Below, one piece after another: positions 8,437 to 18,337 of a stretch of 64,000 nt of DNA. The DNA is from Alistipes sp. (GTDB lineage: Bacteria > Bacteroidota > Bacteroidia > Bacteroidales > Rikenellaceae), in the NCBI GenBank assembly GCA_017436185.1, contig JAFSDP010000003.1, forward strand, positions 1 through 64,000. The letters are read 5' to 3'. The notes below the pieces were generated by a model. It was not told where the DNA came from and ran no database searches. It worked only from the letters and a program-made list of their open reading frames with translations. The translations under genes were made by a program, and so were the position numbers. Each line of letters starts with the position of its first letter. Position 1 is the first letter of the stretch.

Positions 8437-10125
8437 ATGGCAATGAAAACATTGTACGAACTTGTCCGCTCGAGCATCGAGAAGTTTGCCGATAAGGTGG
8501 CCTTCACGATGTTGGATGGCGAGGAGCTGACCTTCTCGGAGGTGGGCAAGCGTATCAAGCAGGTGCAGGAGTCGCTCACCTCGGCCGGTCTGAAGCCCGG
8601 TGACAAGGTGGCCCTGCTGAGCAGCAGTATGCCGAATTGGGGTGTCTCCTACTTTGCGGTTACGACGGCCGGTATGGTCGTAGTGCCCATCCTGCCCGGT
8701 TTCTCGGGCGAGGAGGTCGAGAAGATTTTGGAACACTCCGAGTCGAAGGCACTGCTCGTGTCGGATAAACTCTACAGTATCATCCCCAAGCGTGCGGTTG
8801 AGAAACTCAACATCGTCATCCGTACCAAAAATCTAAAGGTGATTTCGCAGACCGTCAAGGAGCAGGGGGCAACGACCGTGCCCCAACCCGACGATTTGGC
8901 CGCCATCATCTACACCTCGGGTACGACCTCGTCGCCCAAGGGTGTGATGCACAGCCACTCGTCGTTGGCCCTCCACGCCGACCTCTGCCAGAAGCTCTTC
9001 CCGATTAACGAGAACGACTCGTTCCTCTCGGTGCTGCCGATGTCGCACGTCTATGAGTGCTCGCTGGGTCTGATTTTCCCCTTCTCGCAGGGTGTGCCCG
9101 TCTTCTACCTCGATCGTCCCCCCGCAGCTGCGGCCTTGGTGCCTGCGATGCGCCGTGTACGCCCGACGGTGATGCTGATTGTGCCCTTGGTGATTGAGAA
9201 GATTTTCCGCTCGCAGGTGCTGGCCAAATTCACCGCCAACAAGGCGATGAAGACCATCTATGGTTTCGCCCCCACCCGCAAACTGCTGCATAAACTGGCC
9301 GGTAAGAAGCTCTACGAGGTCTTCGGTGGCCGTCTGCGCTTCTTGGGTATCGGTGGTGCCAAACTCGACACCACGACCGAGCGTTTCCTCATCGAGGGCC
9401 GCATTCCGCACGGTATCGGCTACGGCCTTACGGAGACGGCTCCGCTGTTGGCAGGTGCCGTTCCGATGAAGAAGGAGGTGGGTTCGACCGGTCCGGCTGT
9501 TCCCTACGTGGAGTTGCGTCTGGATAACATCAACCCCGAGACCCGCCAGGGCGAGGTGGTTGCCAAGACCCCCTGCTGTATGCTGGGTTACTACAAGAAT
9601 CCCGAGGCTACGGCCGAGGTGATTGACAAGGAGGGTTGGTTCCATACGGGCGACCTGGGAGAGTTTGATAAGGAGGGCCGCCTCTACATTCGTGGCCGCC
9701 TGAAGAATATGATTCTGGGCCCTGCGGGTGAGAATATCTACCCCGAAGATATCGAGAGCGTGATTAACCAGCACATCACCGTCAGCGAGTCGTTGGTAAC
9801 CGAGTTGGACGGTAAGTTGGTGGCCCTTGTGCAGTTCAACACCGACCAAATCGAGCAGACGCTCGACGATTGGCGTGATAAGTGGCGCACGAAGCGTGAG
9901 GCCATCGAGGCCAAGACCGAGGAGTTGCGTGCCGAGATCAAGGAGTATGTGAACCAGAAGGTGAGCCAATTCTCGCGTATCTCGGAGGTCGTGGAGCAGA
10001 AGGATGAGTTTATCAAGACGCCGTCGATGAAGATTCGTCGCTTCCTCTACAAGAACAACCTCCATCCCGAACCTCCCAAGGAGGACGAGACGGTCGAGAA
10101 GAGTGGCGAAATCAAGGAGGATTAA
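8437..10125 (+). CDS. AMP-dependent acyl-CoA synthetase (long-chain type), second copy
   Basis: A 562-residue paralogue of the preceding ligase. The P-loop is YTSGTTSSPKG (about 159-169), the A5 motif GYGLTETAPLL (about 328-338) and the hinge TGDLGEFDKEGRLYIRGRLK (about 404-423). Its C-terminus carries an extra highly charged helical stretch (about 475-515, many Lys/Glu/Arg) and a polar tail that the first copy lacks. It has its own promoter box and terminator. The tandem pair may divide substrates or be expressed under different conditions; this is inference. Confidence 0.88.
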   Translation: MAMKTLYELVRSSIEKFADKVAFTMLDGEELTFSEVGKRIKQVQESLTSAGLKPGDKVALLSSSMPNWGVSYFAVTTAGMVVVPILPGFSGEEVEKILEHSESKALLVSDKLYSIIPKRAVEKLNIVIRTKNLKVISQTVKEQGATTVPQPDDLAAIIYTSGTTSSPKGVMHSHSSLALHADLCQKLFPINENDSFLSVLPMSHVYECSLGLIFPFSQGVPVFYLDRPPAAAALVPAMRRVRPTVMLIVPLVIEKIFRSQVLAKFTANKAMKTIYGFAPTRKLLHKLAGKKLYEVFGGRLRFLGIGGAKLDTTTERFLIEGRIPHGIGYGLTETAPLLAGAVPMKKEVGSTGPAVPYVELRLDNINPETRQGEVVAKTPCCMLGYYKNPEATAEVIDKEGWFHTGDLGEFDKEGRLYIRGRLKNMILGPAGENIYPEDIESVINQHITVSESLVTELDGKLVALVQFNTDQIEQTLDDWRDKWRTKREAIEAKTEELRAEIKEYVNQKVSQFSRISEVVEQKDEFIKTPSMKIRRFLYKNNLHPEPPKEDETVEKSGEIKED

Positions 10126-10149
10126 CTCTGCTCTATCTGCTAAAACAAC

Positions 10150-10185
10150 GAGGGGCTGTCCAAAAGCGGACGGCCCCTCTTATTA
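10150..10185 (+). terminator. Terminator of the second acyl-CoA synthetase
   Basis: GAGGGGCTGTCC pairs with GGACGGCCCCTC (one mismatch), followed by TTATTATATT. It lies between convergent genes; the other side has a weaker T-rich tail. Confidence 0.8.
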
Positions 10186-10206
10186 TATTAGGTATGGAAG
10201 CGGCTG

Positions 10207-11316
10207 CTATTGACCGCCAAACTCCATCAGGTAGGCCTTGATGAAGTTGTCCAAATCGCCATCCATCACCGCCTCTACGGCCGAGGTCTGTACCCCCGTG
10301 CGATGGTCCTTTACACGGCGGTCGTCGAAGACGTAGGAACGAATCTGCGAGCCCCACTCGATGCGTTTCTTGGTCGCCTCGAGGGCCTGTTGGGTGGCCA
10401 TACGTTTGTCCAATTCCCGCTGGTAGAGCTTCGAGCGGAGGATGCGCAGGGCATTCTCACGGTTCATCAGCTGCGAGCGTGTCTCCATATTTTCAATCAG
10501 GTACTCAATCGGCTCGCCCGTGTCGGCGTCTTTGCCGTGGTAGCGCAGACGTACGGCCGTTTCGACCTTATTTACGTTCTGACCACCGGCACCCGACGAG
10601 CGGAACGTATCCCACTCGATGTCGGCGGGGTTGATCGTAATCTCGATGGTGTCGTCGATGGCGGGCGATACGAAGACCGAGGCGAAGGTGGTCTGGCGTT
10701 TGTTGTTGGCATTGAAGGGCGAAAGGCGCACCATACGGTGGACACCATTCTCGCTCTTGAGGTAGCCGTAGGCAAACTCGCCCTCAAATTCGAGCGTGCA
10801 GCTCTTCACGCCCACCTCCTCACCGGCCTGGTAGTCGAGCGTGCGCACCTTGTAGCCGTGTGCCTCGCCCCAACGCATATACATACGCATCAGCATCGAG
10901 GCCCAATCGAGTGCCTCGGTGCCTCCTGCACCGGCGTTGATGTCGAGGATGGCCCCCAACTTATCCTCGTCGTTGCGCAACATATTACGCATCTCGAGTG
11001 CCTCGATATGCTCCACGGCTTGGGCGTAGGCCGCGTCCATCTCCTCTTCGCTCATCACCCCCTCCTTCACAAAGTCGGGCATCAGCAACAGATCCTCCAC
11101 CTCGGTGGCGATGCGGTCATACTCCTCGACCCACGCCTTGATGGAGGCCACCTTGCGCAGCTGCTCACGGGCACGGTCAGGTTGCTCCCAGAAGTCGGGC
11201 TCCTGGGTCTTCTCCTCCTCGTTTCTGAGGTCGATGCGACGTTGCTCGATGTTGAGGCAGCGTTCCAACTCCTCACGACGCCCCTCGAGGGCCTTGATTT
11301 GTTCGTTCAGTACCAT
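10207..11316 (-). CDS. prfB: Peptide chain release factor 2
   Basis: A 369-residue class I release factor that recognises UGA and UAA stop codons in the ribosome. The SPF codon-recognition tripeptide is in MVRLSPFNAN (near residue 197). The catalytic GGQ is in SSGAGGQNVNKVETAVR (near 243). The start is taken as ATG 11316 (MVLNEQIKALEG); the open frame extends 13 codons further but overlaps the upstream gene. It is read in one frame: the programmed UGA frameshift found in many prfB genes is absent. It follows the cytidylate-kinase-like gene by 4 nt, so the two are co-transcribed. Confidence 0.95.
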   Translation of the reverse strand: MVLNEQIKALEGRREELERCLNIEQRRIDLRNEEEKTQEPDFWEQPDRAREQLRKVASIKAWVEEYDRIATEVEDLLLMPDFVKEGVMSEEEMDAAYAQAVEHIEALEMRNMLRNDEDKLGAILDINAGAGGTEALDWASMLMRMYMRWGEAHGYKVRTLDYQAGEEVGVKSCTLEFEGEFAYGYLKSENGVHRMVRLSPFNANNKRQTTFASVFVSPAIDDTIEITINPADIEWDTFRSSGAGGQNVNKVETAVRLRYHGKDADTGEPIEYLIENMETRSQLMNRENALRILRSKLYQRELDKRMATQQALEATKKRIEWGSQIRSYVFDDRRVKDHRTGVQTSAVEAVMDGDLDNFIKAYLMEFGGQ

Positions 11317-11320
11317 TGCG

Positions 11321-11956
11321 TTATCTGTTCGTGAGGTTGAGTTTGCGGGTGGCAAAGTCGATAATCAGGTCGGCCGTGGCCTCGTCGCCCAAGCGCGAAG
11401 TGTTGATGCACAGGTCGTAGGTGCGGGCTTCGCCCCACTTTTGGGTCGTGTAGAAGTTGTAGTAGCGGGCACGACGCTCGTCGGTGCGATCCAACATCGC
11501 CTCCACCTCGGACGGAGTACACCCCTTACGTTGTGTGATGCGACGAATGCGATCTTCTCGGTCGGCCGTCAGGAAGATATTGACACAGCGGGGGTTATCA
11601 CGCAGGATGTAGTCGGCGCAACGCCCCACGAAGATGCACGACTCCCGCTCCGAGAGGCGACGAATCACATCGCTCTGCACCTTGAACAAGGCCTCCTCCG
11701 AGATGGGATTCTCGGTGTGGAAATCGCCTACGAAGGTGTTGCGAATCATCCCCGTAAGCCCTCCAAAGAGGCCTCGTCGGGGCTGCTCGTCGGCACGCTC
11801 GAAGAGTTCGGTGGCAAAGCCGCACTCACGGGCAGCCATATCAATCAACTCTTTGTCGTAGAGTTGGATGCCGAGTCGTTGGGCGATGATTTCGCCGATG
11901 GCCTTGCCGCCGCTTCCCACTTGGCGGCCGATGTTGATTACAAAGTGGTTGTTCAT
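11321..11956 (-). CDS. Cytidylate kinase-like protein
   Basis: A 211-residue P-loop kinase of the cytidylate-kinase-like family (AAA_33/Cytidylate_kin2 type). The nucleotide loop is GRQVGSGGKAIG at residues 10-21. Later segments (CIFVGRCADYIL, NIFLTADREDRIRRI) match the family's core and lid. It differs from true Cmk in length and in the monophosphate-binding part, so CMP specificity is not assured. It sits between a MATE exporter (6 nt gap) and prfB (4 nt gap), in an apparent three-gene operon. Confidence 0.85.
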   Translation of the reverse strand: MNNHFVINIGRQVGSGGKAIGEIIAQRLGIQLYDKELIDMAARECGFATELFERADEQPRRGLFGGLTGMIRNTFVGDFHTENPISEEALFKVQSDVIRRLSERESCIFVGRCADYILRDNPRCVNIFLTADREDRIRRITQRKGCTPSEVEAMLDRTDERRARYYNFYTTQKWGEARTYDLCINTSRLGDEATADLIIDFATRKLNLTNR

Positions 11957-11962
11957 AGCACT

Positions 11963-13339
11963 TTATTTGATTTGCGCACGGAACTTGCGCAGTTGACTAA
12001 TCAGCAAAACAAGCGTCACGATGGCCGACAGCAGGTCCGAGAGCGGAATGGCGCACCAGACACCCCAGCTAGCCTCCCACGAGGTGTGGTCAGCAAAGAG
12101 GTGGGGCAGTAGCAGCAATCCCGGCAAGAGGAACAGCAACTGACGCGAGAGCGAGAGGAAGATGGCCTTCGAGGCCATTCCGAGGCTCTGGAAGAAGTTG
12201 GTCGCAACCATCTGGAAGCCGACGATGGGGAACATCATAAACGACAGACGCATACCCGTAGCGGCCAACCCGGCCAACTCGGCATCGGTCGTAAAGAGAC
12301 GCACCGCCACCGAGGGCATCAGTTCGCCCACCACAAAGGCACACACCGAGACGGCCGTAGCCCCCATCAGTGTCAGGCGCAGCACCCGCAATACACGGTC
12401 GTATTGGCGGGCACCGTAGTTGTAGCCGGCGATGGGCTGCATACCCTGATTCAGACCCATAATAATCATCACGAAAATGAATGCCAAGCGGTTGGTGATG
12501 CCATAGGCACCAATCATCAAATCGCCGCCATAGGTCTTGAACCCCTTGTTGATGATGATGGCAATCAGGCAGGCGGCCAGATTCATCAAGAAGGGCGACA
12601 TACCAATCGAGAGGATGCCCCCGACAATCTGACGGCGCAGGCGGTAGATGCCCCGACGGAAGTGCAGCAGCTCCTCCTTGCGCGAGAGGAAGCCAAGTTG
12701 CCACATCAGGGCGACCGTCTGTGCCAGCACCGTAGCGATGGCTGCACCCCGAATGCCCCAATCAAAGACGAAGATGAACAGCGGGTCGAGGATGCAGTTC
12801 AGCAGGACCGTAATGATGGTGGCATTCATCGACTTGCGAGGGTGTCCTGCGGCACGCAATACGGCGTTGAGTCCCAGATACATATGGGTGATGACGTTGC
12901 CGTAGAGGATAATCTCCATATACTCCCGTGCGTAGGGTAGCGTCGCCTCGCTGGCGCCGAAGAAGTAGAGCACCGGCTCCATAAAGAGGAGCATCGCCGC
13001 ACCAAACAGCACGCCGATGATGGTGTTGAGCACCACCACATTGCCCAACACCTGCTGGGCGGTAGCATAGTCACGCTGACCGAGGCGCATCGAAATCAAG
13101 GTCGAGGCACCCACGCCGACCATCGCACCAAAGGCGGCCGAGAGGTTCATCAACGGGAAGGTCAGTGCCAAACCCGAGATGGCCAACGGGCCCACGCCCT
13201 GGCCGATGAAGATACTGTCCACCATATTGTAGAGCGACGAGGCGGTCATCGCAATGATGGCCGGAACGGCATATTGCACCAAGAGTTTGCGGATGCGCTC
13301 GGTGCCAAGCTCCAGGGCGGCTGATTTAACTTCTGCCAT
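11963..13339 (-). CDS. MATE family efflux transporter
   Basis: A 458-residue polytopic inner-membrane protein with about 12 hydrophobic segments. It has the two-fold MATE pattern: an N-terminal half with FIGQGVGPLAISGLALTFP and a second half with NQGMQPIAGYNYGARQYDR. MATE proteins export drugs or metabolites in exchange for Na+ or H+. The substrate is not predictable here. It begins the operon with the cytidylate-kinase-like gene and prfB, downstream of the cysS terminator. Length is normal for the family. Confidence 0.9.
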   Translation of the reverse strand: MAEVKSAALELGTERIRKLLVQYAVPAIIAMTASSLYNMVDSIFIGQGVGPLAISGLALTFPLMNLSAAFGAMVGVGASTLISMRLGQRDYATAQQVLGNVVVLNTIIGVLFGAAMLLFMEPVLYFFGASEATLPYAREYMEIILYGNVITHMYLGLNAVLRAAGHPRKSMNATIITVLLNCILDPLFIFVFDWGIRGAAIATVLAQTVALMWQLGFLSRKEELLHFRRGIYRLRRQIVGGILSIGMSPFLMNLAACLIAIIINKGFKTYGGDLMIGAYGITNRLAFIFVMIIMGLNQGMQPIAGYNYGARQYDRVLRVLRLTLMGATAVSVCAFVVGELMPSVAVRLFTTDAELAGLAATGMRLSFMMFPIVGFQMVATNFFQSLGMASKAIFLSLSRQLLFLLPGLLLLPHLFADHTSWEASWGVWCAIPLSDLLSAIVTLVLLISQLRKFRAQIK

Positions 13340-13352
13340 ACCTATTTATTCG

Positions 13353-13381
13353 AAAATTGGCGGAGGTGTTCCGCCAATTTT
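13353..13381. terminator. Terminator after cysS
   Basis: A perfect 12-bp palindrome (AAAATTGGCGGA with TCCGCCAATTTT) lies between cysS and the MATE gene. The minus-strand 3' arm ends in TTTT. A short direct repeat ATGTTGAATT (twice, 13388-13410) lies between it and cysS. Confidence 0.75.
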
Positions 13382-13422
13382 GCAATCAATGTTGAATTCT
13401 GAATGTTGAATTTTGCTTGGGA

Positions 13423-14892
13423 TTACTCCAACTCCCAGTCCGTACCGTCTTTGCGATCCTTGACACGGATGCCGGCGGCGGCCAATCCGTCACGGATGCG
13501 GTCCGAGGCGGCCCAATCTTTGGCGGCACGGGCCTTCAGACGCTCCTCGAGCAGCATCTCAACGAGCGGCGTCACACGGTCACGACCTCCGGCGGCCGAC
13601 TTTTCGTCCTTCAGACCCAGCACCTCGAAGGCGTAGCGATTGAAGATCTCCTTCAGCTGCTCGATGTCGGCGGCAGTGAGCGTCTCCTTGCCCTCGACGG
13701 CCGAGTTGATGAGGCGTACCCAATCGAACATCGCCGAGATAACCATCGGCGAGTTCAGGTCGTCGGCCATCGCCTCGGCGCAACGACGCTCCAGTTCGGC
13801 GGGGTTGATCGACGACGAGGCCGAGGGCTTGATTTTGCCAATCGACTCGATGCCCTTCATCAGACGATCCAGTCCCTTCTCGGCGGCCTGCAACGCCTCG
13901 TTCGAGAAGTCGAGCGTCGAGCGGTAGTGGGCCTGCAAGACAAAGAAGCGGATGGTCATCGGCGTGTAGGCCTGCGCCAGAATGGCGTGCGAGCCGGTGA
14001 AGAGCTCCTCCAGGGTGATGAAGTTGCCGAGCGATTTGCCCATCTTCTGGCCGTTGATGGTAATCATATTGTTGTGTACCCAATAGCGGGCCGAGTCGTG
14101 ACCCAGCGCAGCGGTCGATTGGGCAATCTCGCACTCGTGGTGGGGGAACATCAAGTCCATACCGCCACCGTGGATGTCGAACTGCTCGCCCAGGTACTTC
14201 GTACTCATAGCCGAGCACTCCATATGCCAGCCCGGAAAACCGTCGCTCCAGGGCGAGGGCCAACGCATAATATGCTCGGGCGAGGCCTTCTTCCACAGGG
14301 CAAAGTCGAACGAATGGTGCTTGTCGCTCTGGCCATCCAACTCACGGGTGTTGAGCACAATATCCTCCAGATTGCGACCCGATAGGCGACCGTAGTGGTG
14401 TTTGGCATTGTACTTCTCCACATCGAAATAGACCGAGCCGTTCGAGATGTAGGCAAAGCCCTCATCCAGGATGCGCTTCACCATCTCGATCTGCTCGATG
14501 ATGTGGCCCGAGGCGTGGGGCTCAATCGAGGGCGAGAGGACATTCATCTGTGCCATAGCACTGCGGTAACGCTCGGTGTAGTAGTGGGCAACCTCCATCG
14601 GCTCCAACTGCTCGAGGCGGGCCTTCTTGGCGATTTTATCCTCGCCCTCGTCGGCATCGTGCTCGAGGTGGCCTACGTCGGTGATGTTGCGCACGTAGCG
14701 CACCTTGTAGCCCAGCGAGCGGAGGTAGCGGAACAACAAATCGAACGTGACGGCGGGACGGGCGTGACCCAGGTGGGGATCGCCATAGACCGTCGGGCCG
14801 CAGACATACATACCTACACGGCCTTCGGTCAGGGGCGTAAACTCCTCCTTGCGGCGTGTCAGCGTATTGTAAAGGGTAAATTTGGTATCCAT
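13423..14892 (-). CDS. cysS: Cysteinyl-tRNA synthetase
   Basis: A 489-residue class I synthetase charging tRNA-Cys. The HIGH motif is H40-L-G-H43, right after zinc ligand C31 in [10 protein letters not shown]. Further zinc ligands are in WHMECSAMS and [10 protein letters not shown]. The KMSKS loop reads KMGKS ([10 protein letters not shown]). The start is taken as ATG 14892 (MDTKFTLYN); the frame is open ten codons further upstream but that segment lacks family similarity and overlaps the promoter. It has its own promoter box and terminator. Confidence 0.96.
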   Translation of the reverse strand: MDTKFTLYNTLTRRKEEFTPLTEGRVGMYVCGPTVYGDPHLGHARPAVTFDLLFRYLRSLGYKVRYVRNITDVGHLEHDADEGEDKIAKKARLEQLEPMEVAHYYTERYRSAMAQMNVLSPSIEPHASGHIIEQIEMVKRILDEGFAYISNGSVYFDVEKYNAKHHYGRLSGRNLEDIVLNTRELDGQSDKHHSFDFALWKKASPEHIMRWPSPWSDGFPGWHMECSAMSTKYLGEQFDIHGGGMDLMFPHHECEIAQSTAALGHDSARYWVHNNMITINGQKMGKSLGNFITLEELFTGSHAILAQAYTPMTIRFFVLQAHYRSTLDFSNEALQAAEKGLDRLMKGIESIGKIKPSASSSINPAELERRCAEAMADDLNSPMVISAMFDWVRLINSAVEGKETLTAADIEQLKEIFNRYAFEVLGLKDEKSAAGGRDRVTPLVEMLLEERLKARAAKDWAASDRIRDGLAAAGIRVKDRKDGTDWELE

Positions 14893-14919
14893 AGTTGGTT
14901 TTCTTGCGTTTTCTTGTTG

Positions 14920-14927
14920 CAAATTTA
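14920..14927 (-). promoter_or_regulatory. Putative -7 box of cysS
   Basis: The minus strand reads TAAATTTG about 28 nt before the ATG at 14892, giving a short leader. Confidence 0.45.
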
Positions 14928-15000
14928 GTAATTTTTATTCGTGAAAAGAAACCTCTATCCGAAAAGATGATTTTTTCGACGCTTTTCTCACGCAATAGGA

Positions 15001-15031
15001 TTGCAGAAACGCCGTTTATTGATTACTTTTG
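15001..15031 (+). promoter_or_regulatory. Promoter of the GT117 gene
   Basis: TTG at 15001-15003, 20 nt spacer, TACTTTTG at 15024-15031, matching the Bacteroidetes RpoD consensus. It lies 41 nt before the ATG. Confidence 0.55.
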
Positions 15032-15072
15032 CCCATTGTAATAAACCTGTAACGATTTAGCACCACGAAAAT

Positions 15073-18000
15073 ATGATGCCACTTTTCAAGCGTTGGAACA
15101 ATATCATCGGCTGGGTGGTCTTTGCCATTGCGGCACTGACTTACCTCTTGACGATGGAACCCGTATCGAGCCTTTGGGACTGCTCGGAGTATATCGCCAC
15201 CTCGTATCGTCTGGAGGTGGGTCACCCTCCCGGAGCACCGCTCTTTATGTTGTTGGCACGTCTGGCCACGCTCTTTGCCCCCTCGCCCGACTATGTGGGT
15301 ATGGCGGTCAATGCGATGAATGCCTTTGCAAGTGCCTTCTGCATCCTGTTCCTCTTCTGGACCATCACCCACATTGCCCGTCGTCTTATTCACTACTCGG
15401 GTCGCACGCTCGACGTGGGTAACATCATCCTCACGATTGGTGCAGGTGCGGTGGGTGCCCTGGCCTACACCTTTACCGATACCTTCTGGTTCTCGGCGGC
15501 CGAGGGCGAGGTCTATGCCCTCTCGTCGATGTTTACGGCGCTGGTGGTGTGGCTGATGCTCAAGTGGGAGGAGGAGGCCGATGAGCCTCACGCCCTGCGT
15601 TGGATTGTGCTGATTGCCTACCTGATGGGCCTTTCGATCGGTGTCCACATCCTGAACCTGCTGACCATTCCGGCATTGGTCTTCATCTACTACTTCCGCA
15701 CAACGGAGCGTGTCACGATGAAGGGCCTTGTCTATGCCACCCTCATTGCAGGTGCTATTCTTTTGGTTATCAACGGCATCATCATCCCCTATACGGTCTA
15801 TGTCGGGGCGATGATCGACCTCTTCTTTGTCAATTCGTTGGGTCTGCCCGTCAATCTGGGTATGGCGCTTTTTGCCCTGGCCCTGATTGGTGTTTCGGGG
15901 TGGGGTGCCTGGGTGATGCACCGCCGTGGCCGTGTGCTGTGGAACGTGGTGCTGCTCTCGCTGACGATGATTCTTGTCGGCTTCTCGAGCTACGCTACGG
16001 TGACGATTCGTGCCGCCGCCAACCCGCCGATGAACTCGAACAACCCCTCGAATCCCCACGCCCTGCTCTCGTTCCTGAATCGTGACCAATACGGCAACCG
16101 CCCGCTGTTGGTGGGTGCCTACTATTCGGCTCCCGTCGAAGGCTACACCGAGAAGCACAGTTACTACCTCGATGAGGACGGTACCTACAAGAAGGGTACG
16201 ACCATCGACGGCTACACCTATCCCGAGGGCTTCACGCACCTCTTCCCCCGTATGTGGAACTACAGCAAAAAGGAGAAGGACTATAAGCAGTGGGCCGCCT
16301 ACCGCACCAAGGAGGAGATTGTGATGGACGAGGAGGGCAACGTGGTGCGTGACGAGTCGGGTCGTCCCGTGCGCCAGACCGTTTTGGACTATGGCCGCAA
16401 ACGCATCTACGACGATGGCTACGGGCCGCAGACGGTCGTAGAGCCGACCTTCCTCGAAAACCTGAATTACTTCTTCACCTACCAGCTCAACTATATGTAC
16501 TGGCGCTATTTCTTGTGGAATTTCGTCGGTCGTCAGAGCGATATTCAGCCCTCGGGCTCGACCATCTTGGATGGTAATTGGCTCTCGGGCATTCGTTTCA
16601 TCGATGAACTCTACCTCGGTCCGCAGGATAACCTCCCCCGTGAGGTGGCCGGCAACAAGGCACGAAACACCTACTATTTCTTGCCCTTCCTGCTGGGTCT
16701 GATTGGTCTGATTTACCAACTCAACCGCGATCAGCGCAACTTCTCGATTGTGATGTGGCTCTTCATTATGACGGGTGTGGCGCTGGTGGTCTATTTCAAC
16801 TCCTCGCCCGGCGAGCCTCGTGAGCGTGACTATGTCTATGCCGGCTCGTTCTACGCCTTCTGTATCTGGTTAGGTCTGGGTGTGATGGCTGTTCGTGACC
16901 TCTTTGCGTGGATCGTTAAGCGCCAGACGAAGTGGACGGCCGTAGCCGCTACGGTTCTATGCCTCGGAGTGCCGACGCTGTTGGCTGCCGAGAACTGGGA
17001 AGACCACGACCGCTCGCACCGCACCATGTCGCGCGACATTGGTTGGAACTACCTCCAGTCGTGCCTCCCCAATTCGATTATCTTGAACTACGGCGATAAC
17101 GACACCTTCCCCCTGTGGAACAACCAGGAGGTCTATCAGGTGCGCCCCGATATCCGCATTATGAACACCTCGTACCTGGGTGGCGAATGGTATGTCGATG
17201 AGATGAAGACGGCGGCCAACAAGGCCCCCGGTGTCCCCTTCTCGTTGCCGAAGCACAAATACACCTATAAGAACGATTGGGTACCCATCAAGGAGGTGAT
17301 TGACCGTGCAGTCGATTTGAAGGAGGTCATCGAGTTTATCCGCAGCGACGACCCCGCATCGCAGTTGCGTCTGGTCGATGGGTCGTACAACGACTACATC
17401 CCCGCCCGCCGTCTGGCTCTGCCGGTCAATAAGGAGAATGCCATCGCCTCGGGCATCGTAAAGGAGGAGGATCGTGACCTGATGGTCGATACGGTCTTCT
17501 TGGAGTTGCGCGGCTCGTCGATTGACAAGAACAAGCTGATGCTGTTGGATATGCTGGCCAACTTCGATTGGAAGCGTCCGATCTACCTCACGCAGATCTA
17601 CATTATGCAGGACCTCGGGTTGTTGGATTACCTCCAGTTCGATGGTTATGCCTACCGTTTGGTCCCCATCAAGACCCCCACGAAGACCCTCACGGAGGTG
17701 GGTCGTATCGACCCCGACTATGCCGCTCCGCTGCTTCGTGAAACCTTCCGCTACGGCAACCTGAAGGACCAGAGGGTCTATGTCGATCACTTTATCCAAT
17801 ACAACCTGCAGGCGAGCCGTGCCCGTCAGGCCTTTGCCCGTGTGGCCAAGGAGTTGTTGGTTGAAGAGCGTGTCGAGGAGGCCGTAGCCCTGCTCGATAA
17901 GGGTCTGGAGGAGCTGCCTACGTCGCAGATTCGCTTCACGGACGACAATACGATTCCCTTCCTTGAGACCTACTACGCCGCCGGTCAGATGGGCGACAAG

Positions 18001-18276
18001 ACGGCTGCCGAGAAGGGCGATCGACTGATGGTGGCCTATGTGAACAATGCCATCGAGTATATCGAGCACTACCTCACCTTCGAGGGGATTCAGGCCGATA
18101 TGGTCGATGCCGAGCTGACCATCCGCCTCGATGAGTTGCAGGATGCTTACTACCTGGCGGCCTACGCCAAGCGTTGGGATGTGGTGCGCTATCTGAACGA
18201 GTACTACCGCACGCTGGGAGTCCCCGAGAGCGACCTGCTGCCTGTCGAGGGCGATGCCAAACCCATTGATGCGTAA
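15073..18276 (+). CDS. GT117/DUF2723 membrane glycosyltransferase-like protein
   Basis: A 1067-residue integral membrane protein. The first third has multiple transmembrane segments, beginning IIGWVVFAIAALTYLLTMEP. The signature WDCSEYIATSYRLEVGHPPG (residues 36-55) is the conserved acidic loop of the DUF2723 family. A further cluster of membrane segments lies around residues 535-635 and includes SSPGEPRERDYVYAGSF. The last third is a soluble, helical, probably periplasmic domain. The family is classed as GT117 and related in architecture to protein O-mannosyltransferases. In Bacteroidetes it is a candidate for general protein O-glycosylation, which is inference here. Single-gene unit with promoter and terminator. 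Confidence 0.88.
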   Translation: MMPLFKRWNNIIGWVVFAIAALTYLLTMEPVSSLWDCSEYIATSYRLEVGHPPGAPLFMLLARLATLFAPSPDYVGMAVNAMNAFASAFCILFLFWTITHIARRLIHYSGRTLDVGNIILTIGAGAVGALAYTFTDTFWFSAAEGEVYALSSMFTALVVWLMLKWEEEADEPHALRWIVLIAYLMGLSIGVHILNLLTIPALVFIYYFRTTERVTMKGLVYATLIAGAILLVINGIIIPYTVYVGAMIDLFFVNSLGLPVNLGMALFALALIGVSGWGAWVMHRRGRVLWNVVLLSLTMILVGFSSYATVTIRAAANPPMNSNNPSNPHALLSFLNRDQYGNRPLLVGAYYSAPVEGYTEKHSYYLDEDGTYKKGTTIDGYTYPEGFTHLFPRMWNYSKKEKDYKQWAAYRTKEEIVMDEEGNVVRDESGRPVRQTVLDYGRKRIYDDGYGPQTVVEPTFLENLNYFFTYQLNYMYWRYFLWNFVGRQSDIQPSGSTILDGNWLSGIRFIDELYLGPQDNLPREVAGNKARNTYYFLPFLLGLIGLIYQLNRDQRNFSIVMWLFIMTGVALVVYFNSSPGEPRERDYVYAGSFYAFCIWLGLGVMAVRDLFAWIVKRQTKWTAVAATVLCLGVPTLLAAENWEDHDRSHRTMSRDIGWNYLQSCLPNSIILNYGDNDTFPLWNNQEVYQVRPDIRIMNTSYLGGEWYVDEMKTAANKAPGVPFSLPKHKYTYKNDWVPIKEVIDRAVDLKEVIEFIRSDDPASQLRLVDGSYNDYIPARRLALPVNKENAIASGIVKEEDRDLMVDTVFLELRGSSIDKNKLMLLDMLANFDWKRPIYLTQIYIMQDLGLLDYLQFDGYAYRLVPIKTPTKTLTEVGRIDPDYAAPLLRETFRYGNLKDQRVYVDHFIQYNLQASRARQAFARVAKELLVEERVEEAVALLDKGLEELPTSQIRFTDDNTIPFLETYYAAGQMGDKTAAEKGDRLMVAYVNNAIEYIEHYLTFEGIQADMVDAELTIRLDELQDAYYLAAYAKRWDVVRYLNEYYRTLGVPESDLLPVEGDAKPIDA

Positions 18277-18300
18277 AAAGTGCGCTCTACCTTATATATA

Positions 18301-18332
18301 AAAGAGGCGGTCCTGATGGGCCGCCTCTTTTT
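18301..18332. terminator. Terminator after the GT117 gene
   Basis: AAAGAGGCGGTCC pairs with GGGCCGCCTCTTT (with one mismatch), followed by T on the plus strand. The convergent HTH gene could also use it. Confidence 0.85.
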
Positions 18333-18337
18333 GTTGG

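Noticed and set aside
10207..11355. Programmed frameshift in prfB.
   Set aside because: The N-terminal coding part is continuous with no in-frame UGA; the 13 extra upstream codons overlap the previous gene and look non-coding.
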